Of a stretch of 5,009 nt of DNA, positions 1-5,009 are shown piece after piece. Source of the DNA: Vibrio madracius. Its GTDB lineage: Bacteria; Pseudomonadota; Gammaproteobacteria; Enterobacterales; Vibrionaceae. The DNA is taken from the NCBI GenBank assembly GCA_000695745.1, contig ASHK01000600.1, positions 1 through 5,009 on the forward strand. Reading direction: 5' to 3'. Both the position numbers and the translations under genes were made by a program. How positions within the stretch are numbered: position 1 is the first letter of the stretch; each line of letters starts with the position of its first letter. Below the pieces are notes generated by a model that worked only from the letters and a program-made list of their open reading frames with translations, made no database searches and was not told where the DNA came from.

Positions 1-706
1 TCGATCCCAGCATTAGGGTGACCGAAAGGTTCACGGTTGTAGACAGAAACAAGCGGTAAATGCACTTTGTTATCTTGCCACGCCTCTGATAATTCATCCG
101 GCGTGACTGCAACGGGAGAGAACGCCGAGGATGGTTTCGATTGAAAGAAACAAACCCTTTAGCGAGCTCTTGTGGGATAAGCCGCGAAGCGAAACATCAT
201 TGACCAGCATCAGCAATTGAATTGCGTCAGAGGCTTGTGCGGTCGAGCACCCCATAGGGACATCGCCAGTCACAACCGCAACTTCGCCTTCAAAGTCTAT
301 GCCCCATTGTTCGCTTTCCATGACGATGGGATCTCTTGGGCCGAGAAAAGTGTCTGAACCACCTTGGTACATTAACGGATCGGTCCAAAAGCTGTCTGGT
401 ATTTCTGCTCCGCGGGCTTTACGAACCAGTTCGACATGATTGACATAGGCTGACCATCCGCCATTGATAGGCCCTTGGCAATGGTGATTCGCACTGGTTT
501 TGGTCGAATGGCATCGCTTGGAGCAAGATCCCTTGGTTGAGTCCCAAGTACACCTCTTCCAATAGAGGTTTGGTCTGTTGCCAGTTGTCGAGTGCGAATT
601 GCAATGTGTTCGCGATATCAGGCACCGTAATACATTGTGATAAGTCACGGCTCACGACCACGAGTTGGCCGTCACGAGAGGTGTCTTTTAATGTGGCTAA
701 CTTCAT
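1..706 (-). pseudogene. fahA: Fumarylacetoacetate hydrolase family protein, frameshifted and cut by the window edge
   Basis: This is the last-step enzyme of tyrosine/homogentisate breakdown, expected to split fumarylacetoacetate into fumarate and acetoacetate in the cytoplasm. The ATG at 704-706 (MKLATLK) lies one base after the hmgA stop and has AGGA inside the hmgA end as ribosome binding site. The first frame reads to SPLPRAYQW. A second frame carries SAYVNHVELVRKARGAE, LMYQGGSDTFLGP, the metal-site segment GIDFEGEVAVVTGDV and LMLVNDVSLR. A third short frame gives PQELAKGF, and a last frame gives FFQSKPSSAFSPVAVTPDEL through to HPNAGI at the window edge. Four single-base losses restore one frame: near 460, 453, 178 and 151. 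About 236 codons of a protein of roughly 330 are present; the 3' end lies outside. The substrate is assigned from family and operon context. As given the gene is broken, but the clustering in runs suggests sequencing error. Confidence 0.85.
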
Positions 707-707
707 A

Positions 708-1840
708 TTATTTTCCTGTTTTCCAGCTATAGACGTACTGGTTATTTTCAACGTTTGCCGCTTCTGGACTATGATGCAGTGCGTTACGGGTATCGATCAT
801 CACTGCCACTTCATCAGTAAAGGTTTTCTTGGCTTCTCTTCCGGCTTGGAAAGCTTTCGGGTGTGGTCCATGAGTAAAGCCTGCTGGGTGGAACGTCATC
901 ATCCCCGCTTCAATATTGTCACGGCTAAAGAAATCGCCCGCGTGATAGAACAGCACTTCGTCGTAATCATCGTTGTTGTGATAAAACGGTACTTTCAGCG
1001 CACCGGGGTCGGTTTCAATCGGTCTAGGGACAAAAGTACAGACCACAAAGCCGTTTCCAACAAAGGTGGTGTGTGCTGAAGGAGGAAGGTGATAACGGTG
1101 CGACATCAAAGGTCTAATATCACGCCAGTTGAGTCTCAGCACTGACAAATCACCGTGCCAGCCTATTGCATCCAGAGGGTTGAACGGATAGGTGATGACA
1201 TTCACTTTTCCACCACGTTTCAACTGTACTTGAGTTTGATTTTCGCTGTATTGAGCTTTGAACTTGGCGTTAATGGCTGGTGGCTCAAGAACCGCAGGAT
1301 CGAACACCGCGTGTTGACCGACGATGCCCTTGTCAGGCAACGCATAAGCCGCCCCTGTGTTTTCGATCATCAATAAGAACATCGGACTATGCGGTTCTAA
1401 GCGCCAATTAGTGGAGCGGGGAATCAGGACGTAATCCCCGTCAGAGACCTCTAGATGACCATAGTCGCAATATAGGTCAGCGCTGCCTTGATGAATAAAC
1501 AACAGCTCATCCCCATCAGCATTGCGAACGAGGTGGGACATGGCGTCTTGCAGCCGCCAGACTCGAATTTTACATTCGTTATTTTCCAGTACGGTGGGTA
1601 TCGACCATGGTGATGTTTGCTGCGCACCCTCTATATTGTTGAGGTTAAAAGCACGCGGCTTGAGTTCGCTTCCCACTCTGTCCAGCCAGTAGGAGCATGT
1701 TGGTGATGGAAGTGGGTGGCAGGACCAAAGAAACCCTCTCGACCCGCCTCCCGCTCGTAGATGGCTTCTTCAGGAAAATCGGCGTGCGCCTGTTTGGAGT
1801 AAGTTCCCTCTCTGTGAGGGAACGTTGGCCATTTACGCAT
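708..1840 (-). pseudogene. hmgA: Homogentisate 1,2-dioxygenase, one frameshift
   Basis: This cytoplasmic non-haem Fe(II) cupin enzyme opens the homogentisate ring to give maleylacetoacetate. The first frame starts MRKWPTFPHREG at ATG 1838-1840 (an ATG directly before it, at 1841-1843, is an alternative) and reads to HAPTGWTEWE. The rest continues in another frame from ELKPRAFNLNN, near 1668-1670. Adding one base (GAAGC read as GAAGGC) restores a protein of about 377 residues, normal for the bacterial family. Visible family segments are ADGDELLFIHQG, LIPRSTNWRLEP, FNPLDAIGWHGDL, SHRYHLPPSAHTTF and FYHNNDDYDEVLFYHAG, then TFHPAGFTHGPHP. In restored numbering the probable iron ligands are H288, E295 and H324; the 36-residue gap between the histidines agrees with the human enzyme as I remember it. 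The start overlaps the hppD end by eight bases (ATGCGTAA), so translation is probably coupled. Unrepaired, the product stops after about 70 residues. Confidence 0.9.
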
Positions 1841-2906
1841 CATTAAGTACCCCGCGACGAATTTGGTCTTCTTCAATGGACTCAAACAGCGCTTTAAAGT
1901 TACCCTCACCAAACCCTTCATTGCCTTTGCGCTGAATGATTTCAAAGAACACTGGACCAATAACGGTTTGCGTAAAGATTTGCAACAAGATGCCATCTTT
2001 CATTGGAGCGCCATCGATGAGGATTCTCAAGTCTTGGAGGCGATCAACATCTTCGCCATGGCCTACCACACGCTCGTTAACCTTCTCGTAATAGGTATCG
2101 GGTGTTGGCATAAAGTCCATCCCACGCTCGCGAAGCGTTTGTACTGTTTGGTAGATATCATCGGTTGTCAGAGCGATGTGCTGAATCCCTTCACCGTTGT
2201 ACTCACGAATAAACTCTTCAATTTGTGATTTATCGTCAGAGGACTCATTAATTGGAATTCGGATTTTCCCGCAAGGCGCGGTCATAGCTCGGCTAACCAG
2301 CCCCGTCAGTTTACCTTCAATGTCGAAGTAACGAATTTCTTTGAAGTTACCAATACGCTCGTAGAATCCCGACCACACATCCATGTGTCCTTGCTTAACA
2401 TTATGGGTCAGGTGGTCAAGTTCGTATAAACCCACGTCTTGTTCAGCTAATCGCTTGTCGGCGTCGGGATAGAATTTGAAATCAACATCGTAAATACTGC
2501 TGCTGCCATAACGGTCGACAAAATACAGCAAGCTCTCGCCGATGCCATAGATGGCGGGAATACTGAGTTCCATTGGACCAATTTCGGTCACATATTGTTG
2601 ACCACCATTTGCCAAAGCGTGAGCCATGGCTTTACCTGCATCCTCTACTCGAAATGCCATACCACACACAGAAGGGCCGTGCACTCGGGCGAATGCCTCT
2701 GCTTGGCTGTGAGGCTGAGCATTGACGATAAAGTTAACGTCACCTTGGCGATATAGCCATGATTCTTTCGAGCGATGTTTAGCAATTTCAGCGAACCCTA
2801 AGGAGTCGAAAAGACGTTTGAGATCGTTGATGCCGTTGTCGTCTGCTGCGGTGTATTCCACAAACTCAAAGCCGTCGGTGCCGAGAGGGTTAAAATTGAT
2901 GCTCAT
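1833..2906 (-). CDS. hppD: 4-hydroxyphenylpyruvate dioxygenase
   Basis: This cytoplasmic Fe(II) enzyme converts 4-hydroxyphenylpyruvate to homogentisate, committing tyrosine (and phenylalanine) carbon to the homogentisate pathway. The 357-residue reading frame is complete and of normal length for the bacterial family. It holds two vicinal-oxygen-chelate halves. The N-terminal half begins NPLGTDGFEFVEYTA and contains YRQGDVNFIVNAQ and HGPSVCGMAFRV. The catalytic half contains the three iron ligands: H165 in ELDHLTHNV, H243 in GIQHIALTTDD and E322 in GPVFFEIIQRKG. IRIPINES, GMDFMPTPDTYY and LLQIFTQT, and the C-terminal GFGEGNFKALFESIE, are also typical. The start ATG at 2904-2906 has AAGGAAACTGAC just upstream and overlaps the stop of a tiny upstream frame. 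It is the only full-length gene in the window without a frameshift and is the first gene of an operon with hmgA and fahA. The known Vibrio order supports the assignment. Confidence 0.97.
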   Translation of the reverse strand: MSINFNPLGTDGFEFVEYTAADDNGINDLKRLFDSLGFAEIAKHRSKESWLYRQGDVNFIVNAQPHSQAEAFARVHGPSVCGMAFRVEDAGKAMAHALANGGQQYVTEIGPMELSIPAIYGIGESLLYFVDRYGSSSIYDVDFKFYPDADKRLAEQDVGLYELDHLTHNVKQGHMDVWSGFYERIGNFKEIRYFDIEGKLTGLVSRAMTAPCGKIRIPINESSDDKSQIEEFIREYNGEGIQHIALTTDDIYQTVQTLRERGMDFMPTPDTYYEKVNERVVGHGEDVDRLQDLRILIDGAPMKDGILLQIFTQTVIGPVFFEIIQRKGNEGFGEGNFKALFESIEEDQIRRGVLNDA

Positions 2907-2935
2907 GTCAGTTTCCTTTTCCTTTTGATAGTCAT
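2903..2935 (-). other. Possible 10-residue leader peptide ORF overlapping hppD
   Basis: An ATG at 2933-2935 follows AAGGAG at 2940-2945, a better ribosome binding site than the one directly in front of hppD. The frame reads MTIKRKRKLT and ends in a TGA whose first two bases are the last two bases of the hppD ATG (ATGA, 2903-2906). This arrangement is typical of translational coupling. The peptide is very basic and has no aromatic run, so attenuation by tyrosine or phenylalanine starvation is not indicated. The A/G-rich codons also serve as the hppD ribosome binding site, so the frame may be accidental. This is a structural observation, not a recognised gene. Confidence 0.35.
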
Positions 2936-2938
2936 TGC

Positions 2939-2975
2939 GCTCCTTTTATGGTGAGGAGCTTTCTATTGGTAAAGC
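2939..2975 (-). promoter_or_regulatory. hppD: Leader hairpins covering the upstream ribosome binding site of hppD
   Basis: In the minus-strand transcript, GCUCCU (2954-2959) can pair with AGGAGC (2939-2944) across a 9-base loop, burying the AAGGAG that precedes the leader ORF. A second possible stem pairs GCUUU (2971-2975) with AAAGC (2958-2962). The two stems share bases 2958-2959, so they compete at their boundary. Both are short (6 and 5 bp), and the functional reading is inference. Confidence 0.35.
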
Positions 2976-2983
2976 GCGGTTCC

Positions 2984-2989
2984 TATATA
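2984..2989 (-). promoter_or_regulatory. hppD: Candidate -10 element for the hppD operon
   Basis: On the minus strand the sequence TTTTATATAGG gives a TATATA hexamer. The matching -35 position, 17 bases upstream (3007-3012), reads TTCTTC, which is poor. A weak -35 fits a promoter that needs an activator, and CRP-like and TyrR-like sites lie upstream. Transcription from here would begin near 2977, directly before the leader hairpins. Other starts are possible. Confidence 0.3.
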
Positions 2990-3062
2990 AAATTTGGCTA
3001 ATTAGTGAAGAAAAAGAAACTGGTTCAACGATTTAGTGGAAAAGGGTAGTGAGGCTTGTTTT

Positions 3063-3080
3063 TGTAACATTTTTGCTACA
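3063..3080. promoter_or_regulatory. Candidate TyrR/PhhR-type operator
   Basis: TGTAACATTTTTGCTACA has the TGTA-N10-TACA core of the TyrR box (consensus TGTAAA-N6-TTTACA, from memory), with the key G and C 14 bases between them and nine of twelve consensus positions matched. The surrounding bases extend the symmetry to TTTGTA...TACAAA. TyrR-family regulators respond to aromatic amino acids and often control catabolic genes of this pathway in gamma-proteobacteria. The box lies about 160 bases upstream of the hppD start. The regulator itself is not in the window. Confidence 0.5.
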
Positions 3081-3155
3081 AAGAGGTTTTTATGGTTGAG
3101 GTGAACGCTGGGCGTAAAATTAACTAATTGAAAAATAAGAGTGGATTCGGTGGCC

Positions 3156-3171
3156 TGTGAGAGGTTTCACA
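3156..3171. promoter_or_regulatory. CRP (cAMP receptor protein) binding site
   Basis: TGTGAGAGGTTTCACA matches the CRP core TGTGA-N6-TCACA at all ten defined positions. It is centred about 257 bases upstream of the hppD start and 92 bases from the TyrR-like box. CRP control would fit a catabolic amino-acid operon. The distance from the proposed -10 at 2984-2989 is long, so either a further upstream promoter exists or CRP acts together with another protein. Confidence 0.6.
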
Positions 3172-3250
3172 ATGTGCTACAGAGTGTAAATTTCGGCTAA
3201 AAACAGTACAGCACGTTTTACGCACACTGGCGTTTGCTTCAATACTCAAT

Positions 3251-3277
3251 AAAACGGAGCTAAGTAGCTCCGTTTTT
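3251..3277. terminator. Bidirectional rho-independent terminator after dcuB
   Basis: AAAACGGAGCT (3251-3261) pairs with AGCTCCGTTTT (3266-3276) around a 4-base loop. A T run follows the stem on both strands: TTTTT at 3273-3277 on the plus strand, TTTT then ATTG on the minus strand. The stem begins 17 bases beyond the dcuB stop, so it ends dcuB transcription and separates it from the hppD operon. Confidence 0.9.
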
Positions 3278-3293
3278 GGTGAGTGGGGGTGTA

Positions 3294-4714
3294 TTAAGCC
3301 AGCTTAAGAGTTTCACTACTCAAGCGGTTCATATAGCCATTAACAGCTAAGGCCAATCCCGCGACAGCGATAGCCCATAACCAAATTGGCAATACGCCCG
3401 TTGATAGTGCATAACCAATACAAGTGGCCACAAATACACCGATGAAACCAGGAATCAAGAAGCTGTGGTTTAGGATGTACTTACCGATTTTTGTTGTTCC
3501 AGAGCGGTCAAAAGTGATCGCGGCTAAGTCCGATGGATAGAATGGAAAGAAGTAGTATGCGTAGCAGGCTGGCAGAACGCCAATGAGTACCTCAGCGGGA
3601 ATACCCAAGGCAAACCCAAGCGGCAACATAATGGTTAATACGGCAGCTTGACTCTTAAGGAACACTGACGAAGCATACATGGCGATGGCAAATGTCCAAG
3701 GGTGTGTTTGAACGACATCTTCAACCAAGCTAATGATGTATGGTTTGTTGTGAGCAATAATGGTGTCACTCATCCATGCAATACCAAAGATAATAATGAC
3801 GGCGCTCATACCAGCAATGAACACGTTGGTATTGACGATTTTTTTCGGGTCAACATTGGTCGTCAGCAAGATAATGGCACCCACCGACAACATCAAAAAT
3901 TGCAGTGCTGTTGATGTACTCACCCCCTCAGGTAGCAGTCCTAGGTCCTTACCAAACATGGCAACGCAGATAACGGTCAGAATACCCAGCAAAAAGACGG
4001 TCAGTCCACGTTTGGCTTTTTGATCTTCTTGTTGTCCAGCCGCGCCGGTACTTGCTTCACTGGTATAAATCAATTGCGCTTTAAACTGTGGATCTTTACA
4101 GCGTTCTAAAAACTCAGGGTCGTCGTTAAGATCTTTACCACGCTTAAGACTCCACGTTGCCGCGATAAGAACACCGGTAAGCGTCGCTGGAATAGTAACG
4201 AGCAGAACTTGACCCAATGTAATGTCTAAATTGTTGGTGGCAGCGGTTGCCATAACCACAGCGGCGGCTGCGGCAATAGGACTTGCAGTAATTCCCATCT
4301 GTGAGGCAATCGTAGAGATGGCCATTGGTCGTTCTGGGCGAATTCCACGCTTAATACTTACGTCATAAATAACGGGAAGCAGAGGGTAAACCGAGTGACC
4401 AGTGCCGACTAATACTGTGAGCGAGTAGGTACAAAGTGGACCGAGGAAAACCACTTTAGATGGGTGCTTTCGCAGTAAAATTTCAGCGTACTTTACTAAG
4501 AGTTTAAGGCCACCTGTGCTTCCAATGTAGCGGAAGCGGCAACCACGGCGAGGATAATAAGCATAACACCGATGGGCGGTTGTCCCGGTGCTATACCAAA
4601 GAAGAAGCTTAGAATAGAGACCCCTAGTCCGCCTAGCAAGCCAAAGGCAATGCCTCCATAACGTATACCAACAAATATCACTGCCAAAAGTAGTAGCATA
4701 TGAACATAAAACAT
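3294..4714 (-). pseudogene. dcuB: Anaerobic C4-dicarboxylate transporter DcuB, one frameshift
   Basis: This inner-membrane antiporter of the DcuA/DcuB family exchanges fumarate, malate or aspartate for succinate during fumarate respiration. ATG 4712-4714 follows GAGGAG with a 5-base gap. The first frame (66 residues of gene sequence) includes GGIAFGLLGGLG, PGQPPIGVMLIILAVVAASATLEA, then shifts near 4524-4526. The rest continues as GGLKLLVKYAEILLRKHPSK and VVFLGPLCTYS. Later DcuB marks are GTGHSVYPLLPVIYDV, RPERPMA, SQMGITASPI, KSQAA, PACYAYYFFPFYPSDLAA, FDRSGTTKIG and LNHSFLIPGFIG. These fit E. coli DcuB better than DcuA, especially GTGH and YPSDLAA. One added base gives 473 residues against about 446 in E. 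coli; the extra length is mostly a C-terminal hydrophobic helix (LPIWLWAIAVAGLALAVNG) and a polar tail. Many hydrophobic segments are visible. The stop is followed by a terminator, so the gene is probably monocistronic. Confidence 0.88.
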
Positions 4715-4719
4715 AACAA

Positions 4720-4770
4720 CTCCTCTCTTTATAACGATAGAGTTATAATGCGCATTAATGAAAGGCCAAA
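4720..4770 (-). promoter_or_regulatory. dcuB: Candidate dcuB promoter, palindrome and ribosome binding site
   Basis: On the minus strand, TTTGGC (4765-4770) and TATAAC (4742-4747) are separated by 17 bases, giving a plausible but weak -35/-10 pair. The -10 lies in a perfect palindrome, TTATAAC-GATAGA-GTTATAA (4729-4748 as read on the plus strand), which could be an operator or a 5' hairpin. GAGGAG at 4720-4725 is a strong ribosome binding site. DcuB is usually controlled by oxygen and C4-dicarboxylates, but I see no good FNR site here. Confidence 0.4.
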
Positions 4771-4901
4771 GTACTGATCTGGGTAGGAAAAGCTTGCATA
4801 ATCTAACAAGAGTGTAAATTTCGCTAGTGGGTCACATTGTTGCGAGTTTGTTCACCGTGATGAATCGGTTTTTGTAGCAAGGATAAACGGACCTTGTGAG
4901 G

Positions 4902-4920
4902 CTGTCTCTTGATCACAAGT
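4902..4920. repeat. Terminal inverted repeat of the IS50-type element
   Basis: This is the transposase recognition end. It contains a GATC (4911-4914). In IS50 the inside end also has GATC, and Dam methylation there lowers its activity, so the same control is possible here. It includes the transposase stop codon at 4913-4915. Confidence 0.8.
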
Positions 4921-5008
4921 CTTGTTGCTCAAGAGACTTAGCGAGTTCATACCCTTCAAGGATGGTTTGTAACCTAAACCATCCTTGCCATAAGGTTTTT
5001 ATAGAAGC
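4913..5008 (-). CDS. IS4-family (IS50/Tn5-like) transposase, C-terminal fragment
   Basis: Only the last 31 residues are in the window, running in from the right edge and ending at TGA 4913-4915. The segment LWQGWFRLQTILEGYELAK lines up with the end of Tn5 transposase (LWEGWEALQSKLDGFLAAK, from memory), sharing LW-GW-LQ-L-G-AK with no gap, and both proteins end a few residues later inside the terminal repeat. This C-terminal helical region serves in dimer formation in Tn5 transposase. The catalytic DDE residues would lie outside, so whether the gene is intact cannot be judged. The transposase is read towards dcuB. Confidence 0.8.
   Translation of the reverse strand, partial: ASIKTLWQGWFRLQTILEGYELAKSLEQQDL
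4957..4987. repeat. 12-bp perfect inverted repeat in the transposase 3' end
   Basis: CAAGGATGGTTT (4957-4968) is followed after seven bases by its exact complement AAACCATCCTTG (4976-4987). It lies inside the transposase coding sequence (codons for LWQGWFRLQTILEG). On the plus strand a T run (4996-5000) follows nine bases later; on the minus strand none follows. It could block transcription entering the element from outside, but it is not a textbook terminator. Confidence 0.6.
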
Positions 5009-5009
5009 A

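Larger units (their letters stand above)
2936..3293. other. Intergenic control region between dcuB and hppD
   Basis: No protein gene is supported here on either strand. The stretch is A/T-rich near the middle. It holds, from the dcuB side, the dcuB terminator (3251-3277), a short sequence also present upstream of dcuB (3181-3199), an exact CRP-type palindrome (3156-3171), a TyrR-like box (3063-3080), a possible -10 (2984-2989), leader hairpins (2939-2975) and the leader-ORF ribosome binding site. Confidence 0.7.
4902..5009 (-). mobile_element. End of an IS50/Tn5-type insertion sequence (IS4 family)
   Basis: The 19-bp end CTGTCTCTTGATCACAAGT (4902-4920) matches the IS50 inside end as I remember it at 16 of 19 positions, and the outside end at 15 of 19. 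The first 14 bases equal the inside end and the last seven (CACAAGT) equal the outside end. The adjoining frame encodes a Tn5-like transposase C-terminus whose TGA falls inside the repeat, exactly as in IS50. The rest of the element lies beyond the right edge. Elements of this type make 9-bp target duplications; the neighbouring nine bases here are CTTGTGAGG (4893-4901), with the other copy outside the window. Confidence 0.85.

Noticed and set aside
537..1079. 180-residue plus-strand open frame
   Set aside because: It lies opposite hmgA and fahA, both clearly recognised on the minus strand. The translation has no recognisable domain.
708..1676. A separate 322-residue hmgA-like gene starting at the GTG at 1676
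   Set aside because: The missing N-terminal part (MRKWPTFPHREG to TEWE) is directly upstream in another frame, so this is one frameshifted gene. The GTG has no reason to be a true start.
1863..2228. 121-residue plus-strand open frame
   Set aside because: It is the complement of the conserved hppD catalytic half.
3092..3127. 11-codon plus-strand ORF (MVEVNAGRKIN) with AAGAGG before it
   Set aside because: It is too short, has no context on that strand, and lies in the control region of hppD.
3294..4454. A separate 386-residue transporter starting at the GTG at 4454
   Set aside because: It lacks the conserved Dcu N-terminus, which is found immediately upstream in a different frame.
4771..4784. 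FNR-type site upstream of dcuB (CTGATCTGGGTAGG)
   Set aside because: Only the first half resembles TTGAT-N4-ATCAA; the second half does not match.
4829..4860. CRP site upstream of dcuB
   Set aside because: One good half-site (TCACA) is present but the partner half does not fit at the required spacing.
4957..5000. Rho-independent terminator on the plus strand
   Set aside because: The stem is strong, but the T run starts nine bases after it and no plus-strand gene precedes it. It lies within the transposase coding sequence, so I list it only as an inverted repeat.
1..5009. CRISPR array, tRNA or rRNA genes, toxin-antitoxin or phage-defence genes
   Set aside because: No regularly spaced repeats, no tRNA-like or rRNA-like sequence, and no protein of such families was seen on either strand.

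Overview
The window looks like chromosomal DNA of a Vibrio or another member of the Vibrionaceae. This rests on recalled similarity of the encoded proteins and on the gene order hppD-hmgA-fahA; no database search was run. All genes read on the minus strand, so transcription runs from the right end of the window to the left.

Layout from right to left. Positions 4902-5009 hold the end of an IS50/Tn5-type insertion sequence: a 19-bp terminal inverted repeat and the last 31 codons of its transposase. Positions 4715-4901 are the upstream region of dcuB. Positions 3294-4714 encode a DcuB-type C4-dicarboxylate antiporter, interrupted by one frameshift. A strong bidirectional terminator lies at 3251-3277. 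Positions 2907-3240 are the control region of the tyrosine-degradation operon, with an exact CRP-type palindrome, a TyrR-like box, and a short upstream reading frame whose ribosome binding site lies in a hairpin. Positions 1833-2906 encode intact 4-hydroxyphenylpyruvate dioxygenase (hppD). It overlaps hmgA (homogentisate 1,2-dioxygenase, one frameshift), which is followed one base later by fahA (fumarylacetoacetate hydrolase family, about four frameshifts, running off the left end).

Together hppD, hmgA and fahA form the homogentisate route: 4-hydroxyphenylpyruvate to homogentisate, to maleylacetoacetate, then (through an isomerase whose gene is probably beyond the left end) fumarylacetoacetate to fumarate and acetoacetate. 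The neighbouring DcuB exchanges fumarate and succinate, but a terminator separates it from the operon.

The most striking general property is a set of single-base deletions. Nearly all can be explained as one base lost from a run of identical bases, in genes whose protein sequence is otherwise well conserved. Uncorrected sequencing errors explain this better than gene decay, but a true hmgA mutation would be biologically meaningful (pyomelanin pigmentation). I see no undescribed multi-gene system here. The items most worth a second look are the IS50-like end, the hppD leader region, and the question of whether the frameshifts are real.
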